Source of the DNA: Syngnathus acus
Lineage: Eukaryota > Chordata > Actinopteri > Syngnathiformes > Syngnathidae
Assembly (NCBI RefSeq): GCF_901709675.1
Contig: NC_051097.1
Location: 8,410,039 to 8,474,038, forward strand
Length of the DNA: 64,000 nt
Direction of reading: 5' to 3'
The notes below the pieces were generated by a model. It was given only the letters and a program-made list of their open reading frames with translations, was not told where the DNA came from and did not search any database. Both the position numbers and the translations under genes were made by a program. Below, piece by piece: positions 21,439 to 34,256 of this stretch (positions are counted from its first letter, which is position 1; each line of letters opens with the position of its first letter).

Positions 21439-23824
21439 TCAAACGGCGTTATTGTTTAAAGGCTCCCCTGAGTCCGATGTTACCGGATGCGTTTTGGGAG
21501 CCATCATGTTTAGTTTCTCCGTCCCGTTCTTCGGTTCCCCCCGCCGCCGACTCCTCTTCCGGCAACATCGAAATCTGCGACTGCCAGGAAAGACACAATG
21601 TTTAAAAACACACAAAGGCAATGGCATCGCAATGGATATGCTAGCTAAGTTAGCAACTTGGCTAATGCTAAACCTTAAGACTAATGCTAGTTCCCAAACC
21701 TGAACATCAATACCAAACGTAAAAATGCAATGTGAATCGTGACAAAACACTTAAATACTGAAATCTGACCCTAAACACCAAACCTCAACCATAGTCATGA
21801 AACTTATTTTGTACAAAGGTGCTGTCTAATTCATTCACAAAAAGCTAACAAGCTAATACGCTCAATTGCTCAAGCCTTTGCGGCTTCGTGTTTGGTAATA
21901 AAGTTGTAGCTCAACCAGGAAGTATTGGGAGTGGCGCCTGCTCATAAACGGTGACGACCGAAACTCCTAAATCCAAATTCCCCCGAGAAGATTGTAAACA
22001 AAGTATCCATCGCAATCAACCAGACGCTCACCGTGAACAGACAAAAATAAACACAATGAGAAGAATAAGGACCACGAGTGCCGCGATAACGCAGATGATG
22101 ATGATCTGCTTTCTCTCTCCTATCCGCCCGTCCAGGTCCACGTACTCGCACCTGGAACCGATGTAACCATACTGACACCTGAGGAACCAAAGACCAGCAA
22201 TTAAAACAATACGTCCAAGGCTGGATTTAAACTTTACGAGGAAACTTTGTCTCACCTGCAGGACGGTGTCTTTTGGTCTTTAATGTAGCGACACTCTCCA
22301 TGGATACAGTAGTGATGAAGTTCATGCGGACATTTGCTGAAGTGTCCATTCCACTGTCCCGTGTCCAGAGTAGGCGCTAGACATGACAACATGCAGTTTG
22401 TTGAGATTAGTGCTTTCTGGTTTTTGGCAGACCAGATTAAAGAGTTGCATCCATAATTCAATTTATTTTATTTTTTTTAATACAAGCGTTTCCCTGCTTC
22501 AGGGCCGTTGCAAATGTCAGATGGTCTCCTTTGACTTCAAAGCTAACCTTCTGTTATGAGTCGACCATATAAATAGATTGCAATATGATCCTTAGGAAAG
22601 CTGGGGCGGGGGATTAGTGCCGCAAAAAAAAAAAAAAATGGCGTAGTTAAAGATTAAAAAAGCACATATACACGTCCGTGGTTATTATAAGGTTGGAAAA
22701 CACACGCGACATTTCTTCTTGTTGGCTCGCTATCTTTATGACGCGTTTCCATGAGATTACCTTTAGATGGTGCCTCATAAAACAACACAGCAGCGGCAAT
22801 GAGAGAGCTTCAAAGTGGGCAGACACAAAAGTTATTGAGTTCAAGGGGCCACCGAAAACGTCACGAGACAAACCTATTGTTATTTTCTCTCGTTCAAGCC
22901 TAGTTTACAGTGCCCGAATTTATTTTTGCATGGTTATTGCTGCTTAATTCAGTGTGGCCAATTAATTTTTATCTTGGATTAGTTAATGTCACATTTGGTC
23001 TAATCTTAGATTAATTTATATCATTTCTATTTAATTTATTTGAGTTAATTTGGGATTATTTTATTGTATTATTATTTTTATTTTTTTATTTTAGTGAGGC
23101 TTTAGTTTTTGCTTAAGTTTTTAAAGCTGTGCAAATATGACAAAATATGAATACTTCTAAAGCCTCGAATAGGCTTAAATGATCCATTTAAAACTGTCAC
23201 GTAGGATTCAGTTATCCAAACATTTATGCAAAAGCTTTCCTACTTGCTGGTTTGTTTTTCTTTCCCCAATCTTATTTTGCCACCACATCCAATTTGTTAT
23301 TTCACATCCCCCTCGTTCCAGGTAATCTACCTGTGCAGTTGTCTCCGTTGCCCTGGCGACGGCAGGGGCCTTCCGTTTGATTGACGGCTTTGTCAGTGGT
23401 GTTCCAGCTGGCCAAGGAACATTCATGCAAGGCCAGCACTACAAGTACGGCATATGCGTATACACACACACATACACACACACAGACACAGAGACAGCAT
23501 GATTTCACTTTTTGTCACATTGCACCTGTTGTGTATTGTGCTGCTGAGTCATGGCTGATGAAAGTTTCCTTTTGGTGACCAACTGAAAATAGTTGTGAAA
23601 TGAATTCGAAAGTGTGTATTTGTGTGTGTGTATGAAGTCTATTGACTATCACAGCTGCTCAATGGCCTGCTCGCTTCCATTCAAACACGTACTAAGGCCG
23701 CAAAGTCAGTTTCACTCTTCCTCGTTTAAATCATTAACCATGATAATAATAAAAAAAGCAATTTAATACTAAATGAGCAAGTACCTGTCAATATTGCAAC
23801 ATAGAGTCCAAAGACTTTGGCCAT
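21439..23824 (-). CDS. btc: betacellulin, EGF-family growth factor precursor
   Basis: Five exons on the minus strand: 23785-23824, 23331-23438, 22256-22376, 22032-22178 and 21439-21574, giving 552 nt, 183 aa. Order of parts: signal peptide (residues 1-22), a short glycosylated pro-region (NTT, NQT, NCT), an EGF domain with six cysteines at 65, 73, 78, 89, 91 and 100, a juxtamembrane EYVDLDGRIGERKQ, one TM helix (about 114-137) and a basic cytoplasmic tail starting RFRCCRKRSRRR. The EGF domain is split between exons 3 and 4 after C89, as in all EGFR ligands. GHFSKCP, HYCIHGECRY, TPSC and GYIGSRCE with VDL match betacellulin better than TGFA, epiregulin or epigen. The shed ligand activates EGFR/ERBB4. 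The start has a fitting signal peptide and phase. Confidence 0.93.
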
Positions 23825-25240
23825 GACGTCTTCGCTCGAGCCAAAGTAGTCATCGGATGTGTGAAATTTCAATCCACACTTTATAAATTCCAAGGAAGGA
23901 CAAAAAACTGCCCCTGTGGTCCACGACGTTCTTCATTTAGGGAATGTGTGGCCTTGGAAGCCGAGCAGGCCAGAGTGTGTGTGTTTTAGTGTGTGGGGCG
24001 CTCAGTGTGTGTGAATAGAGCAAAGAGGCGTCACCTGGAACTTGATACTCCCTCTCAGTTTCACCGCCCACATTTCTAAAAGAAAATACCTTCAAGGAAA
24101 GAACGAGTACACCTTTTAAGAATCCAGTGGCAGGTGTACCTTCCGTGGAAAGTCATTTAAATCGTCATGAAACCTTTTGGTGAGTCAACCGAAACATGAA
24201 AAAAAAATTCTGACTCAAAAATAAAAATCATGGGGCAGTTACACTTGAGCCCCATTAGTTCTTCCTAGCAACACAAGGAAAACATTTGTTTTCATTTTAG
24301 TCCCATTAGTCAATCAATGAAATCTCCAAAATGTGTTTCTTTTCATCACGCCATTATATATATTTTTTTATCATTGTGTAATTTCTTTATTGACCAGCAG
24401 ATGACGTTATTTCGTTTCTGTAGTTACTGAAATCATATTTTGCTTTTAGATTTTGCTATGTATGGAGCAATCATACTAGTAGTAGTAGTGATCCTAGCTA
24501 AAGTAAAAAAAAAAAAAAAACATTAAAATAAAAAAGGGCTATGTACTATGAGAAAATAACACTCAGGATGAACAAATAAACTCTTAAACATGATCCCGTT
24601 GGTTTGTTTTTAAAACAGCTCTTAAATATGCAAATACAAACATAAGGGAAATTCAATTACCATTGAAAATTCTGAATACAAAGCATTGATTTCCAGAACT
24701 TTCTTCCCACTTCGAGATGGAGTGAAATGTTCTGAGCGTCTGTGGGACTTTGAACAGGAAGCGCTAGTTTCCTCTCTCGCGCTCTTTGTCTGGATATGCG
24801 CCCAACTTAGCCCGAGCATCAGGAAGCGATGATTTTAAGAGATTCGAACCGCCTGCATCCAAGCAACGTCAAAATAAACATCCTTGTCAGAGTTTCAGTG
24901 ATACCTTGGGCGGTGACTATAGCTTGTAAACATTTTTCTTTTAATTAAATCAACAAAAAGCTGGTATTTCTAAGTTGTGTGCCAAATTTGCCACTGGGCT
25001 AGATATTTGAGCTCTGTGAATTATGCAAATGTTTCACACATGAGATGTCACTTGCAAAGTATTTATGGAATGTTTTAATCATTTTATATGTTTAAAAAAC
25101 AGTCAACAAACTTTCAGTGCGTATCTTTTTGCGTTCCTTTACTGGCTGGTCGTTTCGTTTTTCTCCTAAAGATTCCACGTGACGCTTCTGATGCTGCTCG
25201 ACGTCCCTTATGAGTGAGCGATGTTCCTCGCCGGCGGACT
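23825..25240. other. btc promoter side and gng10 3' flank
   Basis: No coding exon is seen. The sequence is AT-rich with a GT-rich stretch near 23970-24015 upstream of btc. The minus-strand ORF at 24622-24819 has no recognisable domain. Confidence 0.55.
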
Positions 25241-25542
<302 letters not shown>

Positions 25543-26373
25543 GTTGGAATGTTTCTTCTGGTAAAAAGGTCTCGTCAGTCTTCCGTCGCGGCTTAACACT
25601 CAAATGGAGAAAGCAAACGACGGCAAAAGAAGGAAGGAAGAGCCGCGGTTTTTTTTTCCAAAGTGACCTCCCAGTCCATCTGGCTCCAATGGAAGGAGAA
25701 GCGCAAGAAAGGTAAAAAGAGCATTGGGGGTATGCATTGATCTGTATTGCTTCTATTTTGATGTACTGTATGATATTTGATGAATTTGGTGTCCGATTAA
25801 CAAAAGTAAACTTTTTACTCATTAAACAGGTATCGTGAGAGAATACTTTACTCCCATCTAGCGGGTGAATGACTTTACTGCACAAATTGCTTTGCAAATT
25901 TAAATACCGTATTGTAAAGTACTGTAGTGCAGTGGGTTCAAAGATCTGGAAATAGTTTAAAATGAAAAAATTAACATTGTTTTCATTTCTCTTTACATAT
26001 ACGTATATTTTTCATTTAAAATGTCAAATAATATGAGAAGTTGCAAAGGAATATTTTAATTGAAAATGAGAAAAGTATATTTAAATGCAGTAAAATAAAA
26101 TAAACAGAAGTTTGTTATCCCAATGTTTGCCAACCCGTGATGAAACGTCGATGAGTGCTAAATTACCGACACTTTTCCTCTGTACTTGAATGCATCATGA
26201 GAAAACCATGTGTCCGTGGAGTGACGTCACCACTCTGGCGAGCTCCCATTGGTCGATCGGCGATTAAGGGGAGGTTAGCTGGCTAAGAAGATAAACATGA
26301 AGGTGAAGCTCCTTCCTCGAAGAGCCATGTTTAAAAGTACGTAAACGAAAAGGGACAAATTTCAAAAGCAGCC
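25543..26373. other. divergent upstream region of gng10 and nxnl2
   Basis: About 830 bases without coding sequence. The right end has promoter-like elements for nxnl2; the left part should carry the gng10 5'UTR and promoter. Confidence 0.55.
26222..26266 (+). promoter_or_regulatory. candidate nxnl2 promoter elements: CRE, inverted CCAAT, CRX/OTX core
   Basis: A full palindromic CRE (TGACGTCA, 26222-26229), an inverted CCAAT box (ATTGG, 26248-26252) and GATTA (26262-26266, the reverse of the CRX/OTX core TAATC) lie 108-152 bases before the nxnl2 ATG. nxnl2 is a photoreceptor gene, so a CRX-type site is plausible. Function is inferred. Confidence 0.4.
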
Positions 26374-27064
26374 ATGGTGGAAGTGTTCGCTGGGCGCACT
26401 CTGCTCAACAAAGACGGCGACTTTGTAGAGCCCGAGGAAGCGCTGCGGAATAAGGTGGTGGGCATCTACTTCTCGGCAGGCTGGTGTCCGCCTTGCCGTG
26501 ACTTCACGCCCGTCTTGTGTGACTTCTATACGGAACTGGTGGAAGAGGGCGAGCCCCCCGCGCAGTTCGAGGTGGTCTTCGTGTCGTCGGATAAATCCAC
26601 CGAGGACATGGTGGAGTACTACCACGACATGCACGGCGACTGGCTGGCATTGCCCTGGACGGACGATTACAAGTAGTCAGTGTCAAATAAACAATCTTTT
26701 CTAAATTAGTATTTTAATTTGCCTTTTTGTTTGGCTTCACTGTCTGCTTAAAAGCTTATGGAGGTCACCCTCTCTTTCGTAATCCTAAACTCAAGAGGAG
26801 ACTGCAAATCCCTCTCAAAGTCATTATAATTTCTGCAGAAAGCAACAAAAAAGAACATTCTTAAGAAGCTCACTGATCTGATGTTGTCGTTGCAGCGAGT
26901 TGAAGAAGCGCTACAACATCACGGCCGTGCCAAAACTGCTGATTGTGAAGGAGAATGGTGATGTGATCACTGACAAAGGCCGCAAGCAGATCCGAGACAG
27001 AGGCTTGGCCTGCTTTCGTACCTGGCTGGAGGCTGCTGAGATCTTCCAGAATTTCAAAGGCTAG
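26374..27064 (+). CDS. nxnl2: nucleoredoxin-like protein 2 (rod-derived cone viability factor 2)
   Basis: Two exons, 26374-26672 and 26896-27064, joined in phase 2, give 155 aa; human NXNL2 is of similar size. It is a thioredoxin-fold protein with the active-site motif WCPPC (W37-C41), FVSSDKSTEDMVEYY, and the cis-proline region TAVPKLLIVKENGDVIT. NXNL2 supports photoreceptor and olfactory neuron survival; a short intron-retaining form acts as a trophic factor. Retention of this intron would add only a stop: the codons run TAC AAG TAG at the donor, so the short form would end right after DDYK. The start has a strong Kozak context (gccATGg). The poly(A) signal is at 27287-27292. Confidence 0.95.
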
Positions 27065-27762
27065 AACTGTCTTTTCCCAACCTTTATTGAGCCAATGCAC
27101 ATATAAATCTCACGGCTCACTAGCAGACATGAGTATCACATAAGGTCATCCCAGACTTATGTATTTAATTTATTAAGCTATGCATTTTGAGAAAAAGCTC
27201 AGGCACATATTTTGCACGACATGTCATTTTTGATGTGTAATTTCACATCCATCATACTGTACCTTTTTATAATGTTTTTATGTGTTAATAAAAGAATATT
27301 CTAAAGACCTTGTCTGTTGTTGTGTTTAAGGGGCCTGTCTCACATAGAAACAATGCATTCCCTGTAGCCTCATTAACACACACCCTCACATACGTGTTGT
27401 CTCCAGTGTGTTTGTGTGTGCTGACTTTGCTGTTGTCACTGTCAAGCATCCAACAGGTTATTAAAAAGCAGCATGTCTCCAGAGAACCTTTTAAAGTGGC
27501 TCCCTGCATCTAACAGTGGTCTATATGGTCTGATGATACTATGACGTCATTCCTTGTAGTGTCTTTATGTAAATAACCACCATGTGACGTCCAATATTTT
27601 GGAAATAAAATGTGTATTATCTTTTAAGAAAACATGAACGCAACTTTCCAGAATCATAGCAAGTTCAGCCTACAGGTGGCGGTAGTACGTCCTTCTGTTG
27701 GTAGAGAAGCAGCACAGCGACAAAAATAAAAGAGAAGAAGAACCCGGTGACGGATATTCAAC
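27065..27762. other. nxnl2 3'UTR and nup54 promoter
   Basis: AATAAA at 27287-27292 ends nxnl2. The remaining about 470 bases are the nup54 upstream region; no exon or TATA box is evident. Confidence 0.55.
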
Positions 27763-30700
27763 ATGGCGTTCAATTTTGGCAGCGGCGCAGCCTCAAATCC
27801 TGCAGCAGGTAAGTGCGTTTTAGTTCAAAATTCAATTTCTTATAAGTTGTTTTTATTTGTTGGTGTCTCGGTGACATTTTTAAGCCCCGGTTTGACTCAC
27901 ATAATGTCAAGGGGTGTACCCTCGTGACAAATAGAGCATCGATGCATTTCTGCTGAGCCGGGTGACGATAAACATCACAATAATCCACAGGCTGTTTTCG
28001 GAATCATTTGCTTGTTTTCTATTCCTTCATCACTTTACAATAAATTTCATACAGTGGACAAGAGCGTGTATTTAACTCTTAAAAACTACCATGGAAAAAT
28101 AATAAACGATCACTACTTGGACGCGCCTTAACTACGTCATTGCTGTCGCACTATTCTTACGTCACGACAATCGTAAAATGCCACCTTTTGTTATTCAATA
28201 AGTAATAAATAATGCTGTATTGAAAATATAAATCAATACTGTTGTGGCTAATGACGTGAAATATACATTTCTGGGCAAACTCTCGATGTAACTTGACTTA
28301 TTGATAGCACTTGGGTTTTTTGTGAAGGCACAACAGGGTTTGCATTCGGTTCATTTGGCGCAAAGACCACTGCATCGACAGCTTTTGGCTTTGGTGCCCC
28401 CGCGACTACCACCACAGCCGCCTCTGGATTTGGCAGTAAGCCTCCTCTTCTTTTCTTAAGCCCCTGTCTACCAAGTTTTGAGAATAAAGTTGTACATCAA
28501 TGAGGGGGGGAATGCCAAAAGATAGATGAGTGACTTTATTGACCTTAAATGTACTTAAGACATTATTACAATTCCAACTTTTTATTATTTTGTTATTTAC
28601 TCTTGTAATTATGATTTTGTCATTGCATTGCTTGTATATTGTTTTCCATGTGCCCCGAAAAAATTTTTTTTTAAGTCATTCATTTCCAAGATGTTTCGGT
28701 AGTGTAATCTGAGCACACTTCTGGTTTCAGCTCTCACAGCTCCAAGTTTTGGCACGGCGACAACAACCGCTGCTGCACCAGCAACAGGATTTTCCTTCGG
28801 CGCCACCAACACGGGTACGTTGCCACACCTGTTTGAGTCCATCATCTTCGTGATTTTATCTTTGTATTAACACTTGTCATTTTAACTCCCGACTGTGTCG
28901 TTCTCTCCCTCTCGCTGCCCGCCATTGCTGGCCTGTAGGATTTGGGGGGCTGGGAACCGGAGGCGCAGCGGCCGGTGGGTTTAGTTTTGGGGGTTTCGGC
29001 TTAAATGCCAACCCGGCGGCAGGTGCCGTGGGCTTTAACGCGGGCTGCTTTGGCCCGACATCCACCGCTGGCACCGTTTTCAATTTTGGCAATAGCCTGC
29101 CTAGCACAGGTAGATGAAACCTTGTGAGTGATCCCGAGTCGTGCCGCGAGCACAAACATCCATGTGTCACGTCTGTGTTGTGTCGTGCTTCGTCATGTCA
29201 TGCGTTGGCCTTTGCGTAAGGTAGAAATGACGTATGAGGGGCCATCAGGGACGTAATTTGTTCTTCCAATCGGAAGACTTTTGGAGGTAAGGTGTATTTT
29301 TAATCATTTGTTTCTATGGTTTCAATCCAAAAACCTGTGTGTTGCGCATTATAATTGATTACAAATAATCCTTAGTTGGTGACTGCCTACATAATCTGGA
29401 ATTATGTTTGTGATGGCCCCTCATAATGTGTCAATGCACTCATCTACTTTAATACACCAACCACTTTTTTATTGATGATCCAAGCCCATTTTTTTTGTTT
29501 AGTCATTTGTTCATATCATACCGATATTGTCTTTAATAGAATTGATTTATCGTGATTATTTTTTTTTCGGTCCTCAGGCACTTTCGGTGGCTTTGGCACA
29601 ACCACGACAAGTGCTGCCGGGCCGGGTTCCACGTTTAGTTTTGCGCCCTCTTCCGGCACCACAGGTAAATCGATGGACTCGACGGAGAAGCCTCCATTTG
29701 GCTTCTGGGGAAAAAAACGTGTCTCCATAGTGTAGCAAAAGTCAATGCGATGCGTTCAATGTGGCATGGTTTTCACAGCTTTGTTCTCTGCATTCTTTTG
29801 TGTTCGTAGGAGGCCTGTTCGGCAACACTCAAAACAAAGGCTTCGGTTTCACTTCCGGCCTTGGTACCGGAACAGCTGCCGGCACCAGCGGATTCGGAAC
29901 CGGATTAGGTACCACCAGTCTGGGTGGGTTCGGTGGCTTTAATCTCCAGCCTGCTCAGCAGCAGCAGGGTGAGTGTCAGTGACAGCTGTGAGCAAATGAC
30001 AGCTTCACTAAATCGGAGTAAACCGTTTGTTCTCTCACCAGGAGGCTTGTTTGGCCAGCCCGCTCAGCAGCAAGCTCAGCCCAATCACTTGTACCAGCAG
30101 GTGACCGCATTGTCGGCGCCCACCTTGCTGGGAGACGAGCGCGACTCCATTCTAGCCAAATGGAACCAGCTGCAGGCCTATTGGGGCATGGGAAAAGGCT
30201 ACTTCAGCAACAACAACCCCCCCGTGGAGTTCAATCAGGAGAATCCCTTCTGCAGGTTCAAGGTAAAGCCGGATGAAAATGACATCACAGATGCTCAGGG
30301 CTCAGGTAACGCCGATTCACGGCTTAGCTCGCCAACGTCGCATGACCAGGTCGTCCGTGATTGGTCATGACCCGAGCCCTTGGCACAGAGCGAAAATGTG
30401 AACAGCTGTTCGGTCTTTTGCGCTCGCCAGGCTGTGGGCTACAGCTGCGTGCCCATCAGCAAGGATGAAGACGGCCTGGTGGTCTTAGTCCTCAACAAGA
30501 AGGAGGCGGACGTGCGAGCGCAGCAGCAGCTGCTGGTGGAGTCGCTGCACAAGGTTCTGGGAAGCAACCAGACGCTCAGCGTCAACGTGGACGGCGTCAA
30601 GTCTTTGCCTAACGACCAGTGCGTCTCACGTGATCACACACTCATTGATGATTCATTTGATAATCAATATCGTGCGTGACGTCTTTCAGGACAGAGGTGA

Positions 30701-31888
30701 TCATTTACGTGGTGGAGCGCTCCCCGAACGGCACGTCCAAGCGTATTCCCGCCTCTACGCTTTTCACGTACCTGGAGCAGGCCAACATCAAGGCTCAGCT
30801 GACGCAGCTGGGTGTCGCCATGTCGGTCACACGCACCGAACTCACGCCGGCGCAGCAAAAACAACTTCTCCAAAACGCCCCGGCGGGTGTGGACCCAATC
30901 ATCTGGGAGCAGGCCAAGGTGGACAATCCTGACCCAGAGAAGTGAGTCGCTTCGCTGTTTGTTTTTTACAAGCCGGCGTGCTAGACGTCCACAACCTTCA
31001 CCTGTTTGGTGCCCAGGTTGATCCCAGTTCCAATGGTGGGCTTCAAAGAGTTGCTTCATCGACTTCAGATCCAGGAGCAGATGACTAAGCAGCATCAGAC
31101 GAGAGTGGACGTAAGTGGACCACATTGACATTTAAAAAAATATATATAATAATAACTGAGGGTAATTGCGATTTTGCAGATTGTCTCCAACGACATCAGC
31201 GAGCTCCAGAAGAACCAGGCGACCACGGTGGCCAAGATCGCCCAGTACAAGAGGAAGCTGATGGACCTCTCTCACCGCGTGCTGCAGGTCCCACCTGCCA
31301 TCCCGTCTCTCAACTCGTCTTTCCTCATTTCACCTTCTCACCATGGCCCCTCTTTTCTTCACAGGTGCTGATCAAACAGGAGACCCAGAGGAAAAGGGGC
31401 TACGCCATCCAGGTGGATGAGGAGCACCTCAGGGTGCAGCTTGACACCATTCAGTCAGAGCTCAACGCCCCCACGCAGTTCAAGGTGAGCAAAGCTGTCT
31501 TGAAATAAACCATTTTCTGAGCGTGCTTTTAGTGAACGTCGAACGTGTTTCATCCGTCAGGGTCGCTTGAATGAGCTGATGTCCCAAATCCGCATGCAGA
31601 ACCACTTCGGGGCCGTGCGGTCGGAGGAGCGCTACAACGTGGACGCCGACCTCCTTCGGGAAATCAGACAGGCAAGCGGTTCAGACCTCCATTTTAAGAC
31701 ATGACTAGCTAGTCGTGTTAAAGGCTAACTAAAGTGTTTTTGCCCGCCTTCACATTTAGCATCTAAAGCAGCAGCAGGACGGTTTGAGTCACCTGATCAG
31801 CGTCATTAAAGATGACTTGGAAGACATCACACTCATCGAGCACGGACTGAGCGACAGCGGGCACGTACGAGGCGGAGTCCTCAGTTGA
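27763..31888 (+). CDS. nup54: nucleoporin 54 (Nup62 complex subunit)
   Basis: Fourteen exons: 27763-27808, 28328-28435, 28731-28814, 28939-29109, 29578-29664, 29810-29968, 30042-30262, 30431-30618, 30690-30941, 31017-31110, 31180-31287, 31365-31484, 31561-31671 and 31760-31888. The sum is 1878 nt, 625 aa. Exons 1-7 code a Gly/Thr/Ala-rich FG-repeat region (to about residue 225), then SAPTLLGDERDSILAKWNQL. Exons 8-9 code the alpha-beta domain (VVERSPNGTSKR), and exons 10-14 the coiled coils that bind Nup62 and Nup58 (KLMDLSHRVLQVLIKQE, APTQFKGRLNELMSQIRMQN). The protein lines the central channel of the nuclear pore. The C-terminal half is nearly identical to human, while the FG part is about 115 residues longer. 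The intron after exon 13 begins GC, not GT. ATTAAA occurs at 31968-31973. Confidence 0.96.
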
Positions 31889-32531
31889 GCTGACCGCCGC
31901 ACGATGTCACTTTGAAAACATTTGTACATACATCTTTGTATTGCTTTTTATTTGACGCAAAAACGTTATTAAAATGTCATTTCAAATGGAATCTCGAAAC
32001 CCGCACGGTGGCTACATCTTTATTAGCGCGTGATGCCGATATCCCTCCAGACTAACGTGATATGTGGCTGTATTTTTGGCTCTCGCCACCAGATTTTTAT
32101 TTTTTTTTATCCTGTTTTATTCCTGTTGGCTCTCCATGTTGTCAGATTTCCGCATATCATCTTATTGCCAGGTTTTCTGTTTCTTCCCTTCACACGCCGT
32201 CCTTGAGTGTCATCTGCAGAGGGCAATAACATTGCCAGAGTCTTTGACGGGAAGGAAGCAGAAAAAAATGTGTTCTACTGCAATGTGATGTTGATTTGAA
32301 TTTGTTTGTCCAGACACAAAGTAGACACACTTTATTTTCCAGAGTGGGGCCACTTAAATGTCTGGCCCCGAGGCCTTGAGTTTGACACGTGGCGTGATTT
32401 TCTTTTTTTTTTTTTTACGTCTGTGGGTGGTTTTACACCTTAAATTCCTCTTAGTCAGCGTGTGTGCTGGCTCATCCTTCATGTTCTCTTTTCACACAGA
32501 CAAGGGGGACAGTGCAACAATGTTAAGCATC

Positions 32532-32540
32532 CCAAGGCCA
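32532..32540 (+). promoter_or_regulatory. NR5A/SF-1 consensus site upstream of gsdf
   Basis: CCAAGGCCA fits the SF-1 (Nr5a1) consensus YCAAGGYCR and lies 168 bases before the gsdf ATG and about 18 bases before a TATA-like box. Gonadal expression of gsdf fits SF-1 control; this is inference. Confidence 0.45.
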
Positions 32541-32556
32541 AGCATGGTTATAGGCA

Positions 32557-32565
32557 GATAAAAAG
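32557..32565 (+). promoter_or_regulatory. TATA-like box of gsdf
   Basis: gataaaaag, with the start of transcription then expected near 32590, about 120 bases before the ATG at 32708. Weak but well placed. Confidence 0.4.
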
Positions 32566-32707
32566 CCACTTTTCCCAGGCCCCGACAACCAATACCTTGA
32601 GCAGCATCCGCCCGTCTGGTCACTCCTACCCCGACACCTGCCATCGCAAGAAGCCACCACCGTTTGTCAAGTTTGCCCGCCGCTGTTCGTCCATCCAGAG
32701 ATCCGAG

Positions 32708-34256
32708 ATGTCCTTTGCCTTCATCGCTGTGATGGCACTGATGTGCTCCTCCGTGGTGATTGCGTTTGTCTTGCAGCCAGGGCAAGAAGATGCCATACCG
32801 CAAGACTCCGACAGCAGGTAGGCGACATTATCTATTTGAACACTCGTCGTGCGATGTTTATATTTGTATTGCCACCATGTCTGAATATTTATTTTATTTA
32901 TAATTTCATTATTATGATACACATATTACAAATATTTCTATTCCTGTATTTCATATAGATTAATGCATAGTTTTCATATTTGATTCGTATATTTTAGCTT
33001 TAATATTTTCATTTGCCATTTTTTTTCCCCATTGTTTTTGTGATTTATATTCAGTAGTTTATTGCAATTTTTTATTGTGTATATTCTGTGAAGATTCAAT
33101 TTGAGAATCCTGTCAATTTAATAATTGTGTCTTAAACTTTTCCACCCAAAAGATTATGAAGTTCCTGATTCTGTTTGTGTGCAGGTGCTGTAGTTTGTCC
33201 CTGCAGTCCATCCGCAAAGAGCTCTTGGCTGCTCTCAACCTGCAGACCGAGCCGCGGCTGCCAGAGGGCGCCAAAAAGCAGTGGAGCGAAACTGCTGAAC
33301 GGCTCAAGGCTCTGGAAGGTCAAACGCGACTTGACATGTTGACAAACTTAATCCCAGAAAGTTTCACTCCCAATTTCTTCCCTATTTCTGTAGCTTCTTC
33401 CAACTCCTCCTCTGATGATGGTGGGGACACCTCAGGGTGCTGCTCCAGGACCTCAGAGGTTTTAATGTCAGGTACATACTCACGTAAAAATGGATTTGCT
33501 CCATGTTTTTTTTAACAGAAAGTCGATATTTATAAAGAATAACAAACAGTTCAGCAGTCACACGGGATTTTTATTCCCTTGGGCTCTCAACTACAACCTC
33601 TAGCTTAATGCTAACAAAAAAACGCCATAGACGGGCTAACAGATATTTAAACATAAACAGTGGGATAAAACTTAGATAAAAGGACCTCATTGGGTTAAAT
33701 TGTGTCCTGTTTTTCCTTAGATCTTGGCTGGGACAATTGGATGATCTTTCCCGAGCGTGTGACCTTGGTGCACTGCGCCCCTTGTGGCCACAGTGCGTCA
33801 TGCAGGCCCCAACCCACTGCCACCCAACGTGATGATTTGGAGGTGGTGTTTGCCATAGTTTGGTTTGCTGCCTTCTGGCTGTCTGTTTTGTTTTTTTTTT
33901 TGCTCCCACAATCCACACCCTTTGAGTGTTTTGAAAAGCTAAGGCAGCTGCAAATAGATAAGCCACGGTGTTGCCAACATCAACGTTGGAGCGCTGCAAG
34001 TCTCGGCGCTTCCCAATCTCAAATGAATACACAAGTAGTTTGCCAAAATTAATCAACCAAAATTTCTATCACGGTGCATCAAATTCATTAACCCTCCTGT
34101 TTATTTCTCTAGGTTCAGGCGCCATGTTGCCAGCCCATCGCCCAGAACCCGATGCCCGTCATGTACCGGGACGAGTGGAACACCATGGTCATCACCTCCA
34201 TGCACCTGACCCGCCGCTGCGGATGCCCGGCCGCCCTGCAGCCTTCCCAAGAGTAA
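32708..34256 (+). CDS. gsdf: gonadal soma-derived factor (divergent TGF-beta family)
   Basis: Five exons: 32708-32817, 33185-33318, 33394-33471, 33721-33842 and 34113-34256. The sum is 588 nt, 195 aa. It has a signal peptide in exon 1 (FIAVMALMCSSVVIAFVL), a short acidic/serine pro-region (SSNSSSDDGGD), and a cysteine-knot region with GCCSRTSE, HCAPCG, ASCRP, APCCQP and the terminal RRCGCP. Spacing of the last cysteines (CC near MPVMYRDEWN, then CxC) is that of TGF-beta ligands, but the protein is short and has no clear RxxR propeptide site. Gsdf is made by Sertoli and granulosa cells, promotes testis fate and is the sex-determining gene in some fish. The position right after nup54 is the known gsdf neighbourhood. 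The poly(A) signal AATAAA is at 34948-34953. Confidence 0.9.

Larger units (their letters stand above)
31889..32707. other. nup54 3'UTR and gsdf promoter region
   Basis: It contains ATTAAA at 31968-31973 (nup54 end) and, in the last 180 bases, an NR5A-type site and a TATA-like box ahead of gsdf. Confidence 0.6.
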
